Of a DNA stretch of 64,000 nucleotides, positions 44,326 through 56,750 are shown piece after piece. How positions within the stretch are numbered: the first letter of the stretch is position 1; every line of letters begins with the position of its first letter. The notes under the pieces are model-generated. The model saw only the letters and a program-made list of their open reading frames with translations, was not told the origin of the DNA and made no database searches. The stretch comes from Nannochloropsis salina CCMP1776 (Eukaryota > Sar > Eustigmatophyceae > Eustigmatales > Monodopsidaceae). The DNA is taken from NCBI GenBank assembly GCA_004565275.1, contig SDOX01000009.1:16027-80026 (forward strand), written 5' to 3'. A program made the position numbers and the translations under genes.

Positions 44326-46145
44326 ATGAGCACTCACCACCATCTGCAAAGCGGCCGTCGACGCCTCAGCAGTCATCATTTTCTTGATGCGGCGGATGAT
44401 TATGTAGCCGGGTATGCCATCTTGGGGAGTGCGAACATTGCACGTAAATTGTGGAAAGCGATGTTCATGAGCGGCAACTCTCGTGTCGTTTGTGTTGCGT
44501 CACGAGACACCGCACGCGCGCAAGCATTTATCGACGAATGCCAAGCATTGCTGCCTTTTCCTCAAGCACCTGAAGCTGTGGAGGGTTATGAAGCGGCGTT
44601 AGCCAGGGACGACGTCCAATGCGTGTATATCCCCCTACCGACCGCGCTTCGGAAGGAATGGGTGCTAAAAGCAGCGGCGAGTGGCAAGCACGTCCTGGTC
44701 GAAAAACCAGTGGGTCTGAACACGGAGGACGTACAAGAAATGATCCAGGCGTGCATCAAGGTATTTATAGCGAAAGAAATGACGCAGGAGGCAGATAAGC
44801 CCTACTGAGCAAGGCCGATTGAGACGGTGCATGCGATCTCCATTTTGTCTCCTCTCTTACCCCCGCCCCGTACGTATTTTCCTTCACCTCCAGCACAACG
44901 TCCACCTGATGGACGGGGTCATGTTCATGCATTCGGCGCGCTTGCAGCTCCTGCAAAAAACCTTGCCAAGTCTGGGGCCCCTGCGTCGTATCAACAGCGA
45001 ATTCTGCTTTAAAGCCAACGAGGCCTTCTTTCAGAGCAACATCCGATGCTCCAGTGCCACGGAGCCGCTGGGTTGTCTAGGAGATCTGGGGTATGTGGCG
45101 TGGGGGGGGAAGCGACGTGGTAACCTCGGCCAGCGTCGTCCTTCTCGACTGGCAAAGCCCCGCCGCACTAGTCATGTCCTGAGCCCTCCTTGCCCTCCCC
45201 CTCCTTCTCTTCATCCCCCTCCTTCCCTTCCTCCCCCTGTTCAGGTGGTACAACATCCGCTTGACCCTGTGGGCTATGAATTGGTACCTCCCTGTCCGCG
45301 CCCGTGGCTGCTTGCTGAAAGAGAACGCCGACGGTGTCCCCTACGAGTTTTCGGGCGAGCTGCTCTTCGAGTCTGGGTGCTCCGCCACTTTCTTCTGTTC
45401 CTTCCTCACGCACGAGACGCAATTGGCGGTACGTGTGTTCAGGGCGGACGTGGACCTAGGTCGATGGACAGGTGGATGGATCGATACATGGAGAGATCCT
45501 GAACGGCGTTCCTGATTTAAGAGGAACGGGTGTTGCCAGAAGCTTCCTTGGCTCCTCGCTGACTTGATGTTTGTCGCGCCTCCCACACGTCTGCCCTCCC
45601 TCCCTCCCTCCCTCCCTTCCTTCCTTCCTTCCTTCCTTCCTGGCACTGCGCAGGTCCTGAACGGGGAGGAAGCCTCGGTGCAGTACTCGGACTTCGTCCT
45701 CCCGCTGCCAGGGCGCTACCTCTACTTCGACGTCAATCACCAGAGCTACCCGCAAGAAGGACTCGATCAGGTCACCAGGGAGGAAGGGAGGAAGGGAGGG
45801 AGGGAGGGAGGGAGGGAGAGAGGGGTTGGGAGCATATTGCAGGGACCACCCTGACAGACCTTGGGGCATAACGGTGTACTGATGCCCGTCACCCGCCTCA
45901 CCTCCCCCCCGCAGGTTGTGCACAGTTACAGCGAGCGCCACCACGTTCAAGAGGCTGGCTACGGCCACCCCTCATCTCAGGAAGCCTGCATGGTCCGGCA
46001 CTTGTCAGATTTGTCCCGGGAGGGGGGCGGGGAGACCACCAAGTGGCCCGAGCAGATGCTGAAGACGCAGATGGTTCTGGACGCCGTCCTCCTCAGTGCC
46101 AGGGCCCCGGGACGGGGGGTGGGTGGAGATGGAGGGAGGGAATAG
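44326..46145 (+). CDS. Gfo/Idh/MocA-family NAD(P)-dependent oxidoreductase
   Basis: Five exons close in phase: 44326-44760, 44894-45090, 45245-45428, 45654-45770 and 45915-46145, giving 387 residues. The N-terminal Rossmann fold has AILGSANIARKL and VVCVASRD; the family signature GKHVLVEKPVGLN carries the catalytic Lys. The C-terminal substrate domain includes HNVHLMDGVMFMHS, GPLRRINSEFCF and GCLGDLGWYNIR, matching dihydrodiol dehydrogenase-like members. There is no leader peptide, so a cytosolic enzyme is likely. The substrate, probably a sugar or polyol, cannot be read. The last exon runs into a GGGA tract that encodes Gly-rich residues before the stop. Confidence 0.88.
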
Positions 46146-46443
46146 GGGGGGGAGGAGGGAGGGAGGGAGGGAGGGAGGTAGAGAGGGAGGGATGATGAGA
46201 AAGGATGTGTAGAGAAGATGGGGGAAGGTACGAATAGAAAAAATGTGACGGTGGTTGCCGAGGTAAGTTGTGGGAGCGCAGGATGAAATTGAAAGCAAGT
46301 GAAACATGCAGGGAGGCGGGGAAGGAGGGCGAGGGAGGGAGGGAAGAAGCAAATCGTAGCCCAGGCAACGCTTCCGTCCTGGTCCCCTCGTTTCCCTCTT
46401 TCCCTTTGCTATATGTGCACCCTCCTCCTCTTGGAAATCCGGC
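46146..46443. repeat. Convergent spacer with (GGGA)n tract
   Basis: The short region between convergent genes begins with GGGA repeats at about 46143-46195. No gene present. Confidence 0.7.
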
Positions 46444-49400
46444 CTACCTCCCTTCCTCCTCCCTCCCCCCCTCCTCTTCCCTCGCCCTCGCCACCTCCCC
46501 CCACGCCTCGCTGGACGCCCAGTCCACGTGCGCGAAGAGCTCGCCGACGAACCTCCTCACCGGCACGTTGAACACGTACTTCCCCATCAACGACCGGACA
46601 CGCACGTAAAAACTTAAGGAGGTGAATTTTTCCCGGTAGCAGGGAATGGAGCGGAGCTGGATTAATTTCTGCTGCGCGGTCTTGCGTGTGACGTAATTGC
46701 TCAGCTCCATGATCGATCCCAGGATCTCAGCTTCCACACGATCTTCGCCGGCTGTCCCTTCTTTGGGCCCTCCCTCCCTCCCTCCCTTCCTTCCTTCTTG
46801 TACCCCTCGTTGCCTCCTATCACCTGGTTGCTGTAACGCCGCTCCATTTCGCATTCCCCCTCCTTCTCCACCTCCCACTCCCGCTCCCTGTGCCCCTTCC
46901 TCCCTCCCTTCCACCCCGTCTCGGAGCCAAGCCCCCACATCCTTCGGTACCGCCACCCACGCCCCCCTCCCCCCCCTTCCTCCCTCCCTTCCTCCCCCCC
47001 CCTCCTCCCTCCCAACCCCACCGCTCCAGTTCCGATCTCCCCAGGCCCGAGCCTGCCAGCATCCCCAAGACGCTCACACTGACCCCCCGCATGGAATATT
47101 GAGGGTGCCGCTGCGCTACGTCACACAGCCAACCCACTACGTCCGGGTACCTTTCCAGGAGCAAGCCCAGACCCGCCTCGGTGGAGCCGACGTGTCCGAG
47201 GGCCCAGAGGGCGCCGTCCACGGAAGGGCTGCCACTGGTCTCCTTTTCGCGCCATTTTCCCTCTCGGTCGACCCAGCCGGCCTGGCTCAGGGGGCTCGGC
47301 GCCGCGGGAGGAAGGGGGCCAGGGGCGGAGGACGCAGGGTTTTCCCTCCAGGCACAGCGCGTCCTGCACCTGTGGAGGAGCCGGTCGAGGACGCCGCTCT
47401 CGCGCAATATCTCACGGCCTCGTGCGGTCTTGGCCAGCTGACCCATGACGTGTGCTGGCATCGGTGCCGTCCCCTCCATCCCCATTCCCCTGGCCGCGGG
47501 CCCGCCCTCCTCCNNNNNNNNNNNNNNNNNNNNNNNNNNNNNNNNNNNNNNNNNNNNNNNNNNNNNNNNNNNNNNNNNNNNNNNNNNNNNNNNNNNNNNN
47601 NNNNNNNNNNNNNCCGAGCCATGCGAGGAGGAGGAGTACCTGCTCGTCTCCCTCCTCCTCCTCCTCCTTCTCCTCCTCCTCCTGCCGCACACCGCAGCTC
47701 CTCGGCCAAGGTCCAGAGGGCGGGGCCTCCCTTCTCACTCTTCGCGCAATATTTCCACATTTTCCCTCCTCCTATTCCCCTTTCCCCTCCCCCACCGCCC
47801 TGCCCCTGTCCCCGCCGCGGCCGACAGATGCACCAGTCCCGACCCTGTTCCTCCGCCCCCTCCTCCTCCCCTAATGACGCCTTTGTCGGGCGAGGGGGGG
47901 AACGCGGCGAGGAGGAGGGGGTTCGGCGGAAGAGCGAGGGAGAATGACTCCTGAGGAAGCTGTGAGCGACGGAGGAAAAAGGCGAGAGGCTGCGGGCGTG
48001 GTCCCGGGTGAAGGAGGGTGGGGTTGAGGGAGGGAAGGAGGGAGCGGGGGAGGCCGCGGCGGTAGGCGCTTGGCTTCCGGGTCTCGCCTGGAGGTGGAGA
48101 CCTTGAAGGAGACGACCGTAGAAGGGAAGTTTATTTCCAGCTCCCACGCCCTTCTTGGTGTTGACTCCTGCGGGGGTGTTGGTCGCATTCACGTCCGAGA
48201 TGGAGGGCGAGAGGTGCGGGGGGGGGGAGGGGAGGGGAGGAGGGAGGGAGGAGGAGGCCCGCTCGGTCCACCACGGCCTGACCGAGGCGGAGGGAGGCGC
48301 GGAGGGAGTGATGAGGAGGGAGGGGAAGGGGCGCGGGGGAGGCCGGTGCCTGGGTCGAGGACTACGGCGCGGAGGCGAAGGGACGGGTGTTTGTCGTGCC
48401 GGGGGGAGGATGTGGAGGAGGAGGGAAGGAGGAAGGGAAGGAGGAAGGGAGAGGGCGCCATTGTACGTCCACGCAGGTGTCCACTGCGACGGGAAGCGCC
48501 CGGATCGATCCCCCCGCCCTCCCTCCCTCCCTCTCCCCCGCCCTCCCTCCCTCCCTCCCTCCCTCCCTCCCTCCCTTCCCGGTCCTGGGTCGAACCAGGG
48601 GGGTCCCTCTCTCGGAAGACTTGCAGCTCCACTTCCCAGGGCAGCGCCAAGAGCGTCCGCAGGTCTCGGGCGGCCGACACGGGAGGAAGCCGCCGCCTCT
48701 CTCCCTCCCTACCCCCTGCCCGCCTTCCGCCCTCCAAAAAGCCGGGCGGGACCTTGAGGACGATGGGAGGAGGGGAAGGAGGGAGGCAGGAGGCGGCTGG
48801 TGGAGGGGGAGGGGGGGGCTCCCGACGACAAATGGCAGAGGTTGCGTTGACTAATTGCCGTTGGATTTCAAGCGCGTAACGGTCGAGCAGGCCGTTTAGC
48901 CCATTTGATCTCGGCTTCTGCCTTATCTGTGGCGCTTTGCCGTCCTCCTCCTCCTCCTCCTCTTCCTCCTCCTCCCCTTCCTCCTCCTCTCCTTCCTCCT
49001 CCTCCTCCTCCTCCTCCATCATCACCCGGATCCAGCCCGATGACTCCAAGAACCTCAGGCCCGCCTCACAGCCTAGAAAGGAGAGGAACAACGGCTCCAG
49101 CGCTTGGAAATACCGGCCGCTCCATGTCCCTCGACCAAGACCTCTCTTCCTCCGCGCCCCCTTACTCCCTGCCCCTCCACCACGCCCTCCGCCGGGCTCT
49201 CCCAAAGCACCGTGCGAATGCCGCCCCACGAAAGGGGGAGGCGAGAACCGGGCAAAATGGCGCGAGAGCACGGGCAGGTAGAAGCCAGGCTCCCGGTCCA
49301 CAAGTTCCAGCAGCACGGCCAAGGCAGTGGCGGAGGCGTCCTCCCCCCAGAAGGTATGCACCTGCTGCACTAACACCCGCACGGCCCATATTTCCAACCC

Positions 49401-52400
49401 GCTCTCTTCCTCCTCCTCCTCCTCCTCCTCTTCCTTCCCCGCGTCCTCCCAGCGCCTCGCGCGGACGGGAGGCGCGAGCAGCAAGGTCCGGAGGACATTC
49501 ACCGCCGTCAGTCGCAAGGAGGCGAAGGAGGCTTCCGCTTCCGATCCCATCGTCATCCATACCTCCACCCATTCCCTCCCCACGCCAGAGAGCGTCATGT
49601 CTCCCTGCCCGCCCTCCTTCTCGGACCCAAAGGCCCAAGGGGGGAGGTGGACAAAAATGGCGCGAATCAGGTAGGTTAGGTCTGGGCGGCGGCCTAGCTC
49701 CCGGAGGAGGGGGGGGAGGGCGGGGGAAAGGTGCTGGAGGATGCGCATCCCTCCTGAAGTGATGAGAAAGGAAGCGAGGAGGGCGAGGTATTCGCGAAGG
49801 AAGGTACGCGAGCAGACAATGGAGTCGAGGAGGGAAGGGCGGGTGGAGGGGGGGAGGAAGGAGGGCGAGGAGGGGACGGGGGAGTGCGGGCGTCGGGGGA
49901 GGAAAAGGGTGGAAGGCGAGGGAGGGGGGAAGGAAGGAGGGCTCCAGGGGCGAGGGAGGGTGGCCGGGCGAAGGAATGGCACCACGGGAGAGGGAAGCTG
50001 CGTGGCGGGAGGAAGCCGTTGGATGGTGTGTTGAAGCAACCTTGAGAGATTTTGCAGGGGTTGGGCAAGGCTGGGCTCCTGAAGAATCAGGGCCCTCCCC
50101 TCCGCCGACGCGACCAGGCCCGTGTAGAGATCAAAGAGGACGGGGCGGTACTTGAAGAGGGAGTGCAAGGTCCATGGCTGGGAGGGGAGGAAGGCGCGCG
50201 GGAGGGAGGGACTGAGGGAGGGGGAGAGGACGCGGCCGAGGCGCTGGAGGAAAGACAGGTGCCCCCCCCGGTCCTGACAGAGGGAGGAAGGACGGAGGAA
50301 GCCATCGCGGCAGAGGCGACCGACGGCCTCCCAGTCCCACAGGCCCGGGTCAGGGGTGTGGAGGACGCGGCTGCTGGCGAGGTCGGCCTGGAAGGAGGGG
50401 GAGGAGGGGGAGTCGAGGAAGGGAAGGAGGAGGAGGCTGTCTTCCTCCCCCTCCTCCCAGGGTCCTTCCTCGATACGGACGCAGGGGTGGAGATGGGGCG
50501 AGGGAGGACTGGAAGGATTTGGTGTCAATCCTTTCGCCGCAAGGTATGGGCGGAGCTGCGCCCGGAGGCCCCAGGCTTCTTCCCGGAGGAAGCGGAGGAG
50601 GTTCGGGACGAGTGATGCGGATGGAGGGTGGAGAGGTTGGCCGGGTCCTGGTTCCTCTTGTAGGGATAGTGGAGGGGGAGGATGAGAGGAAGCAAGAAGA
50701 AAAGATTCGCGCGAAGACGCCGAAGGGGGGGCAGGCCCGAGAGCAGGCGCAAATGCCCTCCCTGCTAGGAGAAGGGAGGAGGAGGAGGAGGAAGAGGAAA
50801 AGGAGGAGGAGGAGGAGGAGGAAGGGAGGACAGAGGGTGGTCGGGGGCAGGAAAAACAGACAGGGGGCTCGCTCGGTCCATCCAGGCGGTGGAGCAAGGC
50901 TGAGGCCCGCAAGGCAACGAGGCGCGTCTCGGTGGCCGAGAGGGCAGGCAAGGGATGCTTCCCCCCCTTAGGCCCTTCCACTCCCCCTGCCTGTGCCCAG
51001 CCGGTGCCTCCCTGAGTAGACGAGACGATCCCATCGCGCAGGCGGGCCAGGACCGGCATCTGCATGGCTTCCAGACAACGATGGGGCGGGAGCAGACACG
51101 GGAGGGTATGGAAGAGGGTGACGAGGAGCGTGGCGGCCCGCCCCTGGGAGAGGTCTTTGCGAGGCCCGGCCAGAGAGAGCGTGCACAAAGCTGGGAGAAG
51201 GCCGGCGTCGAGGAGAAGGGCGAGGAGGAAGGCGGAAAAGCCTTCCAGAAGGTGGGGAGGGGGAGGGAGGGAGGGAGGGAGGGAAGGAGGAAGGGGGACG
51301 GCAGGGTCGCGTCTGTGCAGGAGCCTGTCGCGGAATATCGGCCCTTCATTCCCCAATGACCGCATCTGCAGGCCTTGAAGCAAAGGGAGGAGGACGTCCT
51401 CGAGTACCTGAAAGAGAGCGAAACGCAGGAGAGGGTGCACGGAGTTGTCGCCGACAATGCCGGGAAGGAGGGCGGTAAGGCTGTTGGAAGGGGACTGGGC
51501 GAGGACGATAAGGCCGCTCCAGCTGCAAAGGAGGAGGCGGAAAGCGGCTTGGCTTGCCCTCAGGACGGGTGGTAGGGGAGGCACGGGCTCGAAAGCGGAG
51601 GGGGAGGGGAGGGGGAGAAGGTCCAGGTTGGTGAAGGGGCTGAGGAGGAGGCGGAGGTCGAGCGCGGGGCGGAGGAAGCGACGGGTGGAGGGCTGGTCGA
51701 TGACGTGGAGGAGGCTGAGAAGGATGGAGTCGGCCATAAAGGTGAAGTCCGGGTCCAGGATTGCGGCGACCAAGGGAGGGATGCCATCGGAGGCGGCGAG
51801 GAGGTCGGGGTGGGTAAGGAGGAGACTCCGGACGGTCTCCATGGCCCAGAGGCGGGGCAAACCAGCCGCCTCCTCCTCCCGCTTCCCTTGCATTCCCTGT
51901 GAGGCATTTACTGGTGCTGCCAGTTGTTCTGGCGCCTCTGGGTCGGCTTTCGGGTCCTCCGCGTGCGTGCCAACAGCGATGAGGGAGGAGAGGAGGGTGG
52001 GGAGGCAGGAAGGAGGGGAAGCGAGAGCAGGGCACAGGGCCCGATCGTGAAGGGAGAAAAACGCACGCATGAGCTTCAAAGCCTCCAAGCGCTCTAAGTT
52101 GATCAGGGTAAGGTCATCCTGGTAAGGATGAGAGGTAAGAGAAAGGCCCGCCTGACCCTTCCCCCCCCCCTGCCCTCCCCCCCTCCTTCCCCGCTCCCAC
52201 GACCGTGTCACCAGTACGTCCAGTTCCGCCCGTTGGAAGCACTCAATCCTGTGCCAGGCCGCTGTCGACGTGTGATCTCCTGCTAGGAGCACATAGCGTG
52301 TGGCACGTAGCACGGTTGTCCTCACCTTCGTACCATTCATACACAGGCCGGTGTCCGCGTGGGGGTGATAAAACGTCCAGAGGAAGCCAAGGAGGGCGCG

Positions 52401-52979
52401 CATGCTCTCAAGAAGCACGCTAACTTCCACAGCGACCATTTTCTCGCTCCCATATGCGCTGGGGATGCAAGATGCGGAGGTGCTGGGCTGTTGATGACTC
52501 GAGGAAGCGGCAACAGACGGGGATATGGCACTAAGGAGAGCCTTGACTCCTCGCATCATATCACGAAGCTCTGTCATGTTAGGCTCGAGTGCACTGTGTG
52601 GTGGCCTTTCGATGTGCTGGAGGTGGACATTTGAGGTGTTTGATTCATCAGGATGGACTAGGTAGAGGGCTTTAAGCTCCGCTTTGCTCAATGTTAGGAA
52701 GAGAGTGGAATGGGCGGGGCCATCTATGCTGTTCTCAGCATCTTGCGAGAGAGAATTCGAGGACCCTTTCCGCATGTCCTCCATCTCAGCAAGTCGATTG
52801 AAGCTATTTGTGTGTTCCTCCGGGCTAATCATCACTGAGTGTGTTGCAGCGAACGACGGAGGGAGATAATGCTGGGAGAGGGGCTTAGGGACGCTCGAGG
52901 AGGATGGCAACGTGTTATCGTGGGGAAGTGCACGATCATTTTCTCGTGTTTCGCGAGAAATGCAGATTTTATTTGTCAT
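46444..52979 (-). CDS. RICTOR: Rictor, TORC2 scaffold subunit (Avo3/Pianissimo/Tsc11)
   Basis: The defining subunit of target-of-rapamycin complex 2. A long exon runs from ATG 52979 to about 48590; smaller exons follow to TAG at 46444. The N-terminal Rictor domain shows ERLEALKLMRAFFSLH, then DPDFTFMADSILLSLLHVID with PSTRRFLRPALDLRLLLSPF, and LLCSWSGLIVL. The middle domain follows, ending with LNGLLDRYALEIQRQL before an acidic run. Near the 3' end, MGQLAKTARGREILRE, GALWALGHVGSTEAGL and MRGVSVSVLGMLAGS match Rictor blocks SLWALGNIGSS and IRGTCVYVLGLIA. The last exon has FNVPVRRFVGELF. Exons between about 48600 and 47350 could not be fixed, partly because of a 100-N gap. A frame change in a G-rich stretch near 46960-47030 is either a tiny intron or a run-length error. 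Confidence 0.88.
47514..47613. other. Assembly gap (100 N)
   Basis: Exactly 100 N, a conventional placeholder of unknown true length. It lies inside the Rictor gene between the MGQLAKTARG block and the upstream exons, flanked by CCTCC and GGAGG-rich sequence. Confidence 0.99.
48538..48577. repeat. (CCCT)n tract in Rictor intron
   Basis: CCCT units on the plus strand give GGGA on the Rictor sense strand, a little after a likely donor near 48594. The frame stays open through it by chance, coding GGREGG-type repeats. Confidence 0.85.
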
Positions 52980-53046
52980 TTATTCATCTGAAAATAATTT
53001 TTGAGCCGCCTGTGGTCGGAAGGTGGGTTCATATGGTCACAATTTA

Positions 53047-53437
53047 TAGAACACGGGCAGGTACATATTTGTCGTATGGGCCTCGAGCCTTCCCTTTCAG
53101 TGCGGTGGCCACACATTCCACCGGGCTGCCAATGACATCCAGATATAGCATGCGCTGCTTTCACATTTGCTTCGAATGGAAGATGCTGCTGATATATTGC
53201 ACCGTATGTTCTACAGCAAACGTTGTTGTTATGCCTGTGGACAAGCTGCCGGGTATCCAAACGGAAAACCAAAATTCAGCGATAGCTCCAACAACTAAGT
53301 CAACGTCCGCTTCATGTTTCGACCCGTTAGTCGCTTAGACAACACAAAAAATAGAGGGAATGTCTTAATAGGTATTCTATACTCGCTTTGTATGAGTTGC
53401 AACCTCTGGAAGGCATGCTTTATCACTTGCCAGGAAC
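53047..53437 (-). CDS. Possible small three-exon gene of unknown function
   Basis: ATG at about 53437 begins MPSRGCNSYKA. A 49-base intron follows with GTATAG donor and a strong pyrimidine tract to CTAAG. The next exon reads HEADVDLVVGAIAEFWFSV through FAVEHT. After a 48-base GTGCAA...AAGCAG intron, the last exon reads MLYLDVIGSPVECVAT and ends in TAA near 53047. Phases close for about 91 residues. If the second intron is not removed, the frame ends sooner (about 69 residues). The product would have one hydrophobic segment. An antisense frame of 144 codons starts at 52904, which weakens the case. No family recognised. Confidence 0.3.
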
Positions 53438-54275
53438 AGTAAACATGGCGATGGGCGACGTCAGAGCGCAAGTCACTTCAATTCGGGAGCGCTGGCGCCC
53501 AGACATATTTACTTCACATTATCTCTTCTCAATTTTGATACTTCTCCTGACTTGCGCCCATTTGGGTATGCTATTCACGTAGGTTAAGTCTCATTTAAAT
53601 CTTAGTTGGAGGTAGAAGGACGACAGGTGTTTGGAAGTAGTAATTTGGGAGGGTAGTCATGTCGCATACGTGTGAGCATTCTTATGAATTTTAAAAAGTT
53701 TCCATGATGAAAAGTGTACAAAAGAAAATTTTTCGCTTTGTGATGTCGCCATTTATAAATTCGCGATATCTTCTCGTGTCTCAAGTCTTGAAGACTGTGA
53801 ATCTCATTGGTATATCGCCTTGTCAACCTATCACGTCATCTTTTCATTCTTTTTGCAATCCCTCCGCTCTTTGAAAGGAAGTCTTTTAAAAGCTTCCTGC
53901 CCCTTGTAAGGGGCTTTATATTCATCTATAAAATATCTTGCATATATGGACTTGCCTTGTCAAGATAGATCTCCCGACGCTTGCAGAAAGTCGACACCCT
54001 CCGTGAGCCTTTTCGCTGTCTTCAAACCATATACACCACAATCATTGCTATAAAGCAAGAGCCATTAGGAAAGATCGTTACGATATATGTCTATAAGATG
54101 ACTATTCGTTGCTGTCGTAGGTTGTCCAATTCACTCATGGTCTGTGCAAAATAGGAAGCAGACCTTTCTCACTGTTTTGGTGGCAATCTTCTATCTTCAT
54201 ATTCCATGTTCTCATTCCTTGTGCCATATCCGACGTCCAACCTCCCATCACTTTGAGCTTAAGCTCCCTCGCGTC
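53438..54275. other. AT-rich spacer
   Basis: Low-GC region between the possible small gene and the U-box gene. A plus-strand frame near 53415-53582 ends in a hydrophobic helix but lacks context. No RNA gene recognised. Confidence 0.4.
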
Positions 54276-55548
54276 TCAATCTACTCGCGACCGTTTCGTC
54301 CGCACTTTTTCCACGTAGTCCCCAATGAGACTCCGGAGTGTAAATGATGGAATATAGAAAGGTGCCATCGGTGCATTAGTCATGGGTGAATGAAGCGGGG
54401 AATGCTCTCGACGTTTCTGCAGAATCCATTCATCCAAGGCCTCCTGTTGATAGGCAAAGCCGTCGCCGGCAACCACCGCGCGTGTCATCAGCTCCAGTGA
54501 AATGGGACAAACGAAGGCATGTGGCGCCATTTCGGCCAGAGCATCCTCAACGTTTAGCTGGACATCATCCTCCATGGATGTGATACAGGCGTTGAATGGT
54601 GGATGCGCAAGCTGGCCGTCCTCGTTACCCAGGCCGTGACGAAAACGAAACTTGAGTACTTTTTCCTTTCTATCTCTTGCTTCCTTTCTCTCCTCTCCAG
54701 GATGATAGGTGTAGCTCTTCTCATACTGTCTCTGAGGGGAGGTCGGTGGAGCAGGGACAGTTCCCATTTCAACCGGAGGGTCCTCGGACGGGGGCGCTGC
54801 GGCGACGAGGGAGCTCTTATTCTCTAAGGTATGATTGTTGACCCCAGGTTCAACAACGGGACGCTCGTGAATGTCAGCCCGGGCCTCGGTCCAAGCTTTG
54901 CGCACGATATGAACACCCAGTGCAGCGATGAGTGAATGATGGACTTGATCTTGGGAAAGATCTTTGTGGTTCTTGAAGTAGCGGAAGACAGCTTGGATTC
55001 GTGGTTTTCGGGCGGGGTCCAGGCGAAGGAGTGCACGATATAAAGACTTATTGAGAAACGAGTTGGGCAAGGGATGGTTGAGAAAAAAAATCTCGCATGG
55101 TATTTCGTAAGGGTTTTCTGTAAGGGGGGGGGTAAACTCGAAGCAAGCTTCAACAGACATAAACATCAGAGAGAAATACATGACTTATACACATGACAAT
55201 AAGCTCACTACCATCCTACTCCATATCACAAGAAACATTCAAATCTTGTCGTTCCCACGCGCACTTATGTATGCCTGGACGAGTTCGCAAACCTCAATCC
55301 CCGACACCCCCAACAGGCGGAACATACACAAGGGATCGCCCGCCTCTTTTTGGCCCCCTCAATCTTACCTCGGCGAACGACTTGCGGCGGCAACGTAGAG
55401 ACTGTGGTTGGTAATGTGTAATTGTAGGGCCAGATATGGTATTGATAGAATCTGTAGGTCGTATGCCCGCCTCCCGACTTATGTCGCCACCATGGGCCGC
55501 GACCTCGCCCTCCGCAGCCCACGTGCTGCATGAGGAGATGTTTGACAT
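54276..55548 (-). CDS. U-box domain protein, putative E3 ubiquitin ligase
   Basis: Three exons close in phase: 55548-55369, a 34-base exon 55292-55259, and 55117-54276, giving 351 residues. The first part is polar. The region from VCELVQAYISAQNPYEIP through LYRALLRLDPARKPRIQAVF is helical and may bind partners. The C-terminus is a U-box: FVCPISLELMTRAVV, DGFAYQQEALDEWI, and IPSFTLRSLIGDYV. A U-box recruits E2 enzymes through a RING-like fold without zinc. A segment near 54620-54745, YEKSYTYHPGEERKEARDRK, begins at a GTATGAG and might be a retained intron. The ligase role is inferred from the domain; substrates are unknown. Confidence 0.8.
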
Positions 55549-56750
55549 TGCAGGAAGGGCACGCACCAACGGGTGGAACTATGATTTCAGTAGACCTATC
55601 AATTTCTGTGATGGAATGATGGAGCGTCGGAAGCAAAATTGTGGGGTTTTAGCGGGACTTTTAGTATGGGAACGAGTCAGTCGGGGGGTGTAGTTCACGG
55701 CCGCAAAGCTTCGCTTCTTTACGGAAAAGGGTGCCATCGATTCAAGAAATCTTTCCAATTGAAGGATTTTTTATTCCCTGTGTCAACGCTTTCTCTTTCG
55801 ATCGCACATTTACACGTTGGAATGCGCGAGTTTTTGAGGTCAGAAGACTCTATATGGACTCGGCGGCTATTTACCTTGGGCTGCACAACGTTTGTTAAGA
55901 TAGCTTGCTGCATGAATTAATGCAGGGCGGGGAAATATTCGAATTCCAGAAAACAAGCGTCCACAATTCCAGGCAATGAAGCATGGCACCCTGTAGTAAA
56001 CGTCAAAGAGGTACATGACACACTATGGCCGCCGGGTGCATTTTCACCTTGTCACTGCAGGCACGCGGGATGGACATATACCGAGCTTCTCCTTGAAGCA
56101 CGTTGGCCACTCTCCATTTTTTTTTGCGGTCGGGTAAAACGAGCGTGAGCAGATGCCCCAATTATTTAAGTCGTTGCCGGAAACAAAAGTAGAGATATAC
56201 CGATCGTGGATTGGCCGTTTCAATGTGAGTGGCATGTGAGTGTTTTTCTGTGTCCAGGTTTTGTCACTATGGGGATAGTGTTAAAGCCATGTGTATCGTC
56301 GGAAAGAACATATGGGGGCTCCTTCTAGCTACGTACACATATCTACAGCATGGGACAGCCGGGAGAAACGAGAAAGGGAAAACCCTTATATATTTATATT
56401 GGACTATTTATACAGGGCTGATGGGGCATTATCGATGAAAGCCCCTATTTTATTTGTGGTTTTGGTTTGTCGCCCTAAATGACATGATCCATGGCGAGGG
56501 AGGACCGAGATGCGGCTAAGAGAACACGATGGATGTGTCTTAGCGATGACTTGAACAATCATGGTTTCGATTTAGAAAACAATATTACTTGAGACACACA
56601 AAGATGTAAGCAAGGGCATTTTCGTGCTAGAAAGATTGTCTGTAAAGGATTTTTTTTCTTACTTTTTTTCCTATTTGCGACGTTGGCACAAACATCCCTT
56701 TGCGAGCCTTGTATCCTGTTCTACATCCGTTTAATGACTTGGCACCATCT
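55549..56750. other. AT-rich spacer, U-box promoter side and PGM 3' side
   Basis: 1.2 kb with both flanking genes on the minus strand. Frames present are short and lack splice or family support. I see no RNA gene or repeat. Confidence 0.5.

Noticed and set aside
48189-48590. Continuation of the long Rictor frame through the GGGA tract to 48189
   Set aside because: The sequence after about 48590 codes only repeats and Pro/Ser runs, with a donor-like site before it and an acceptor-like CGTCGCAG after it; it is more likely intron.
48905-52050. Several plus-strand frames of 150-285 codons opposite Rictor
   Set aside because: Low-complexity shadows of the long Rictor exon with no splice or domain support.
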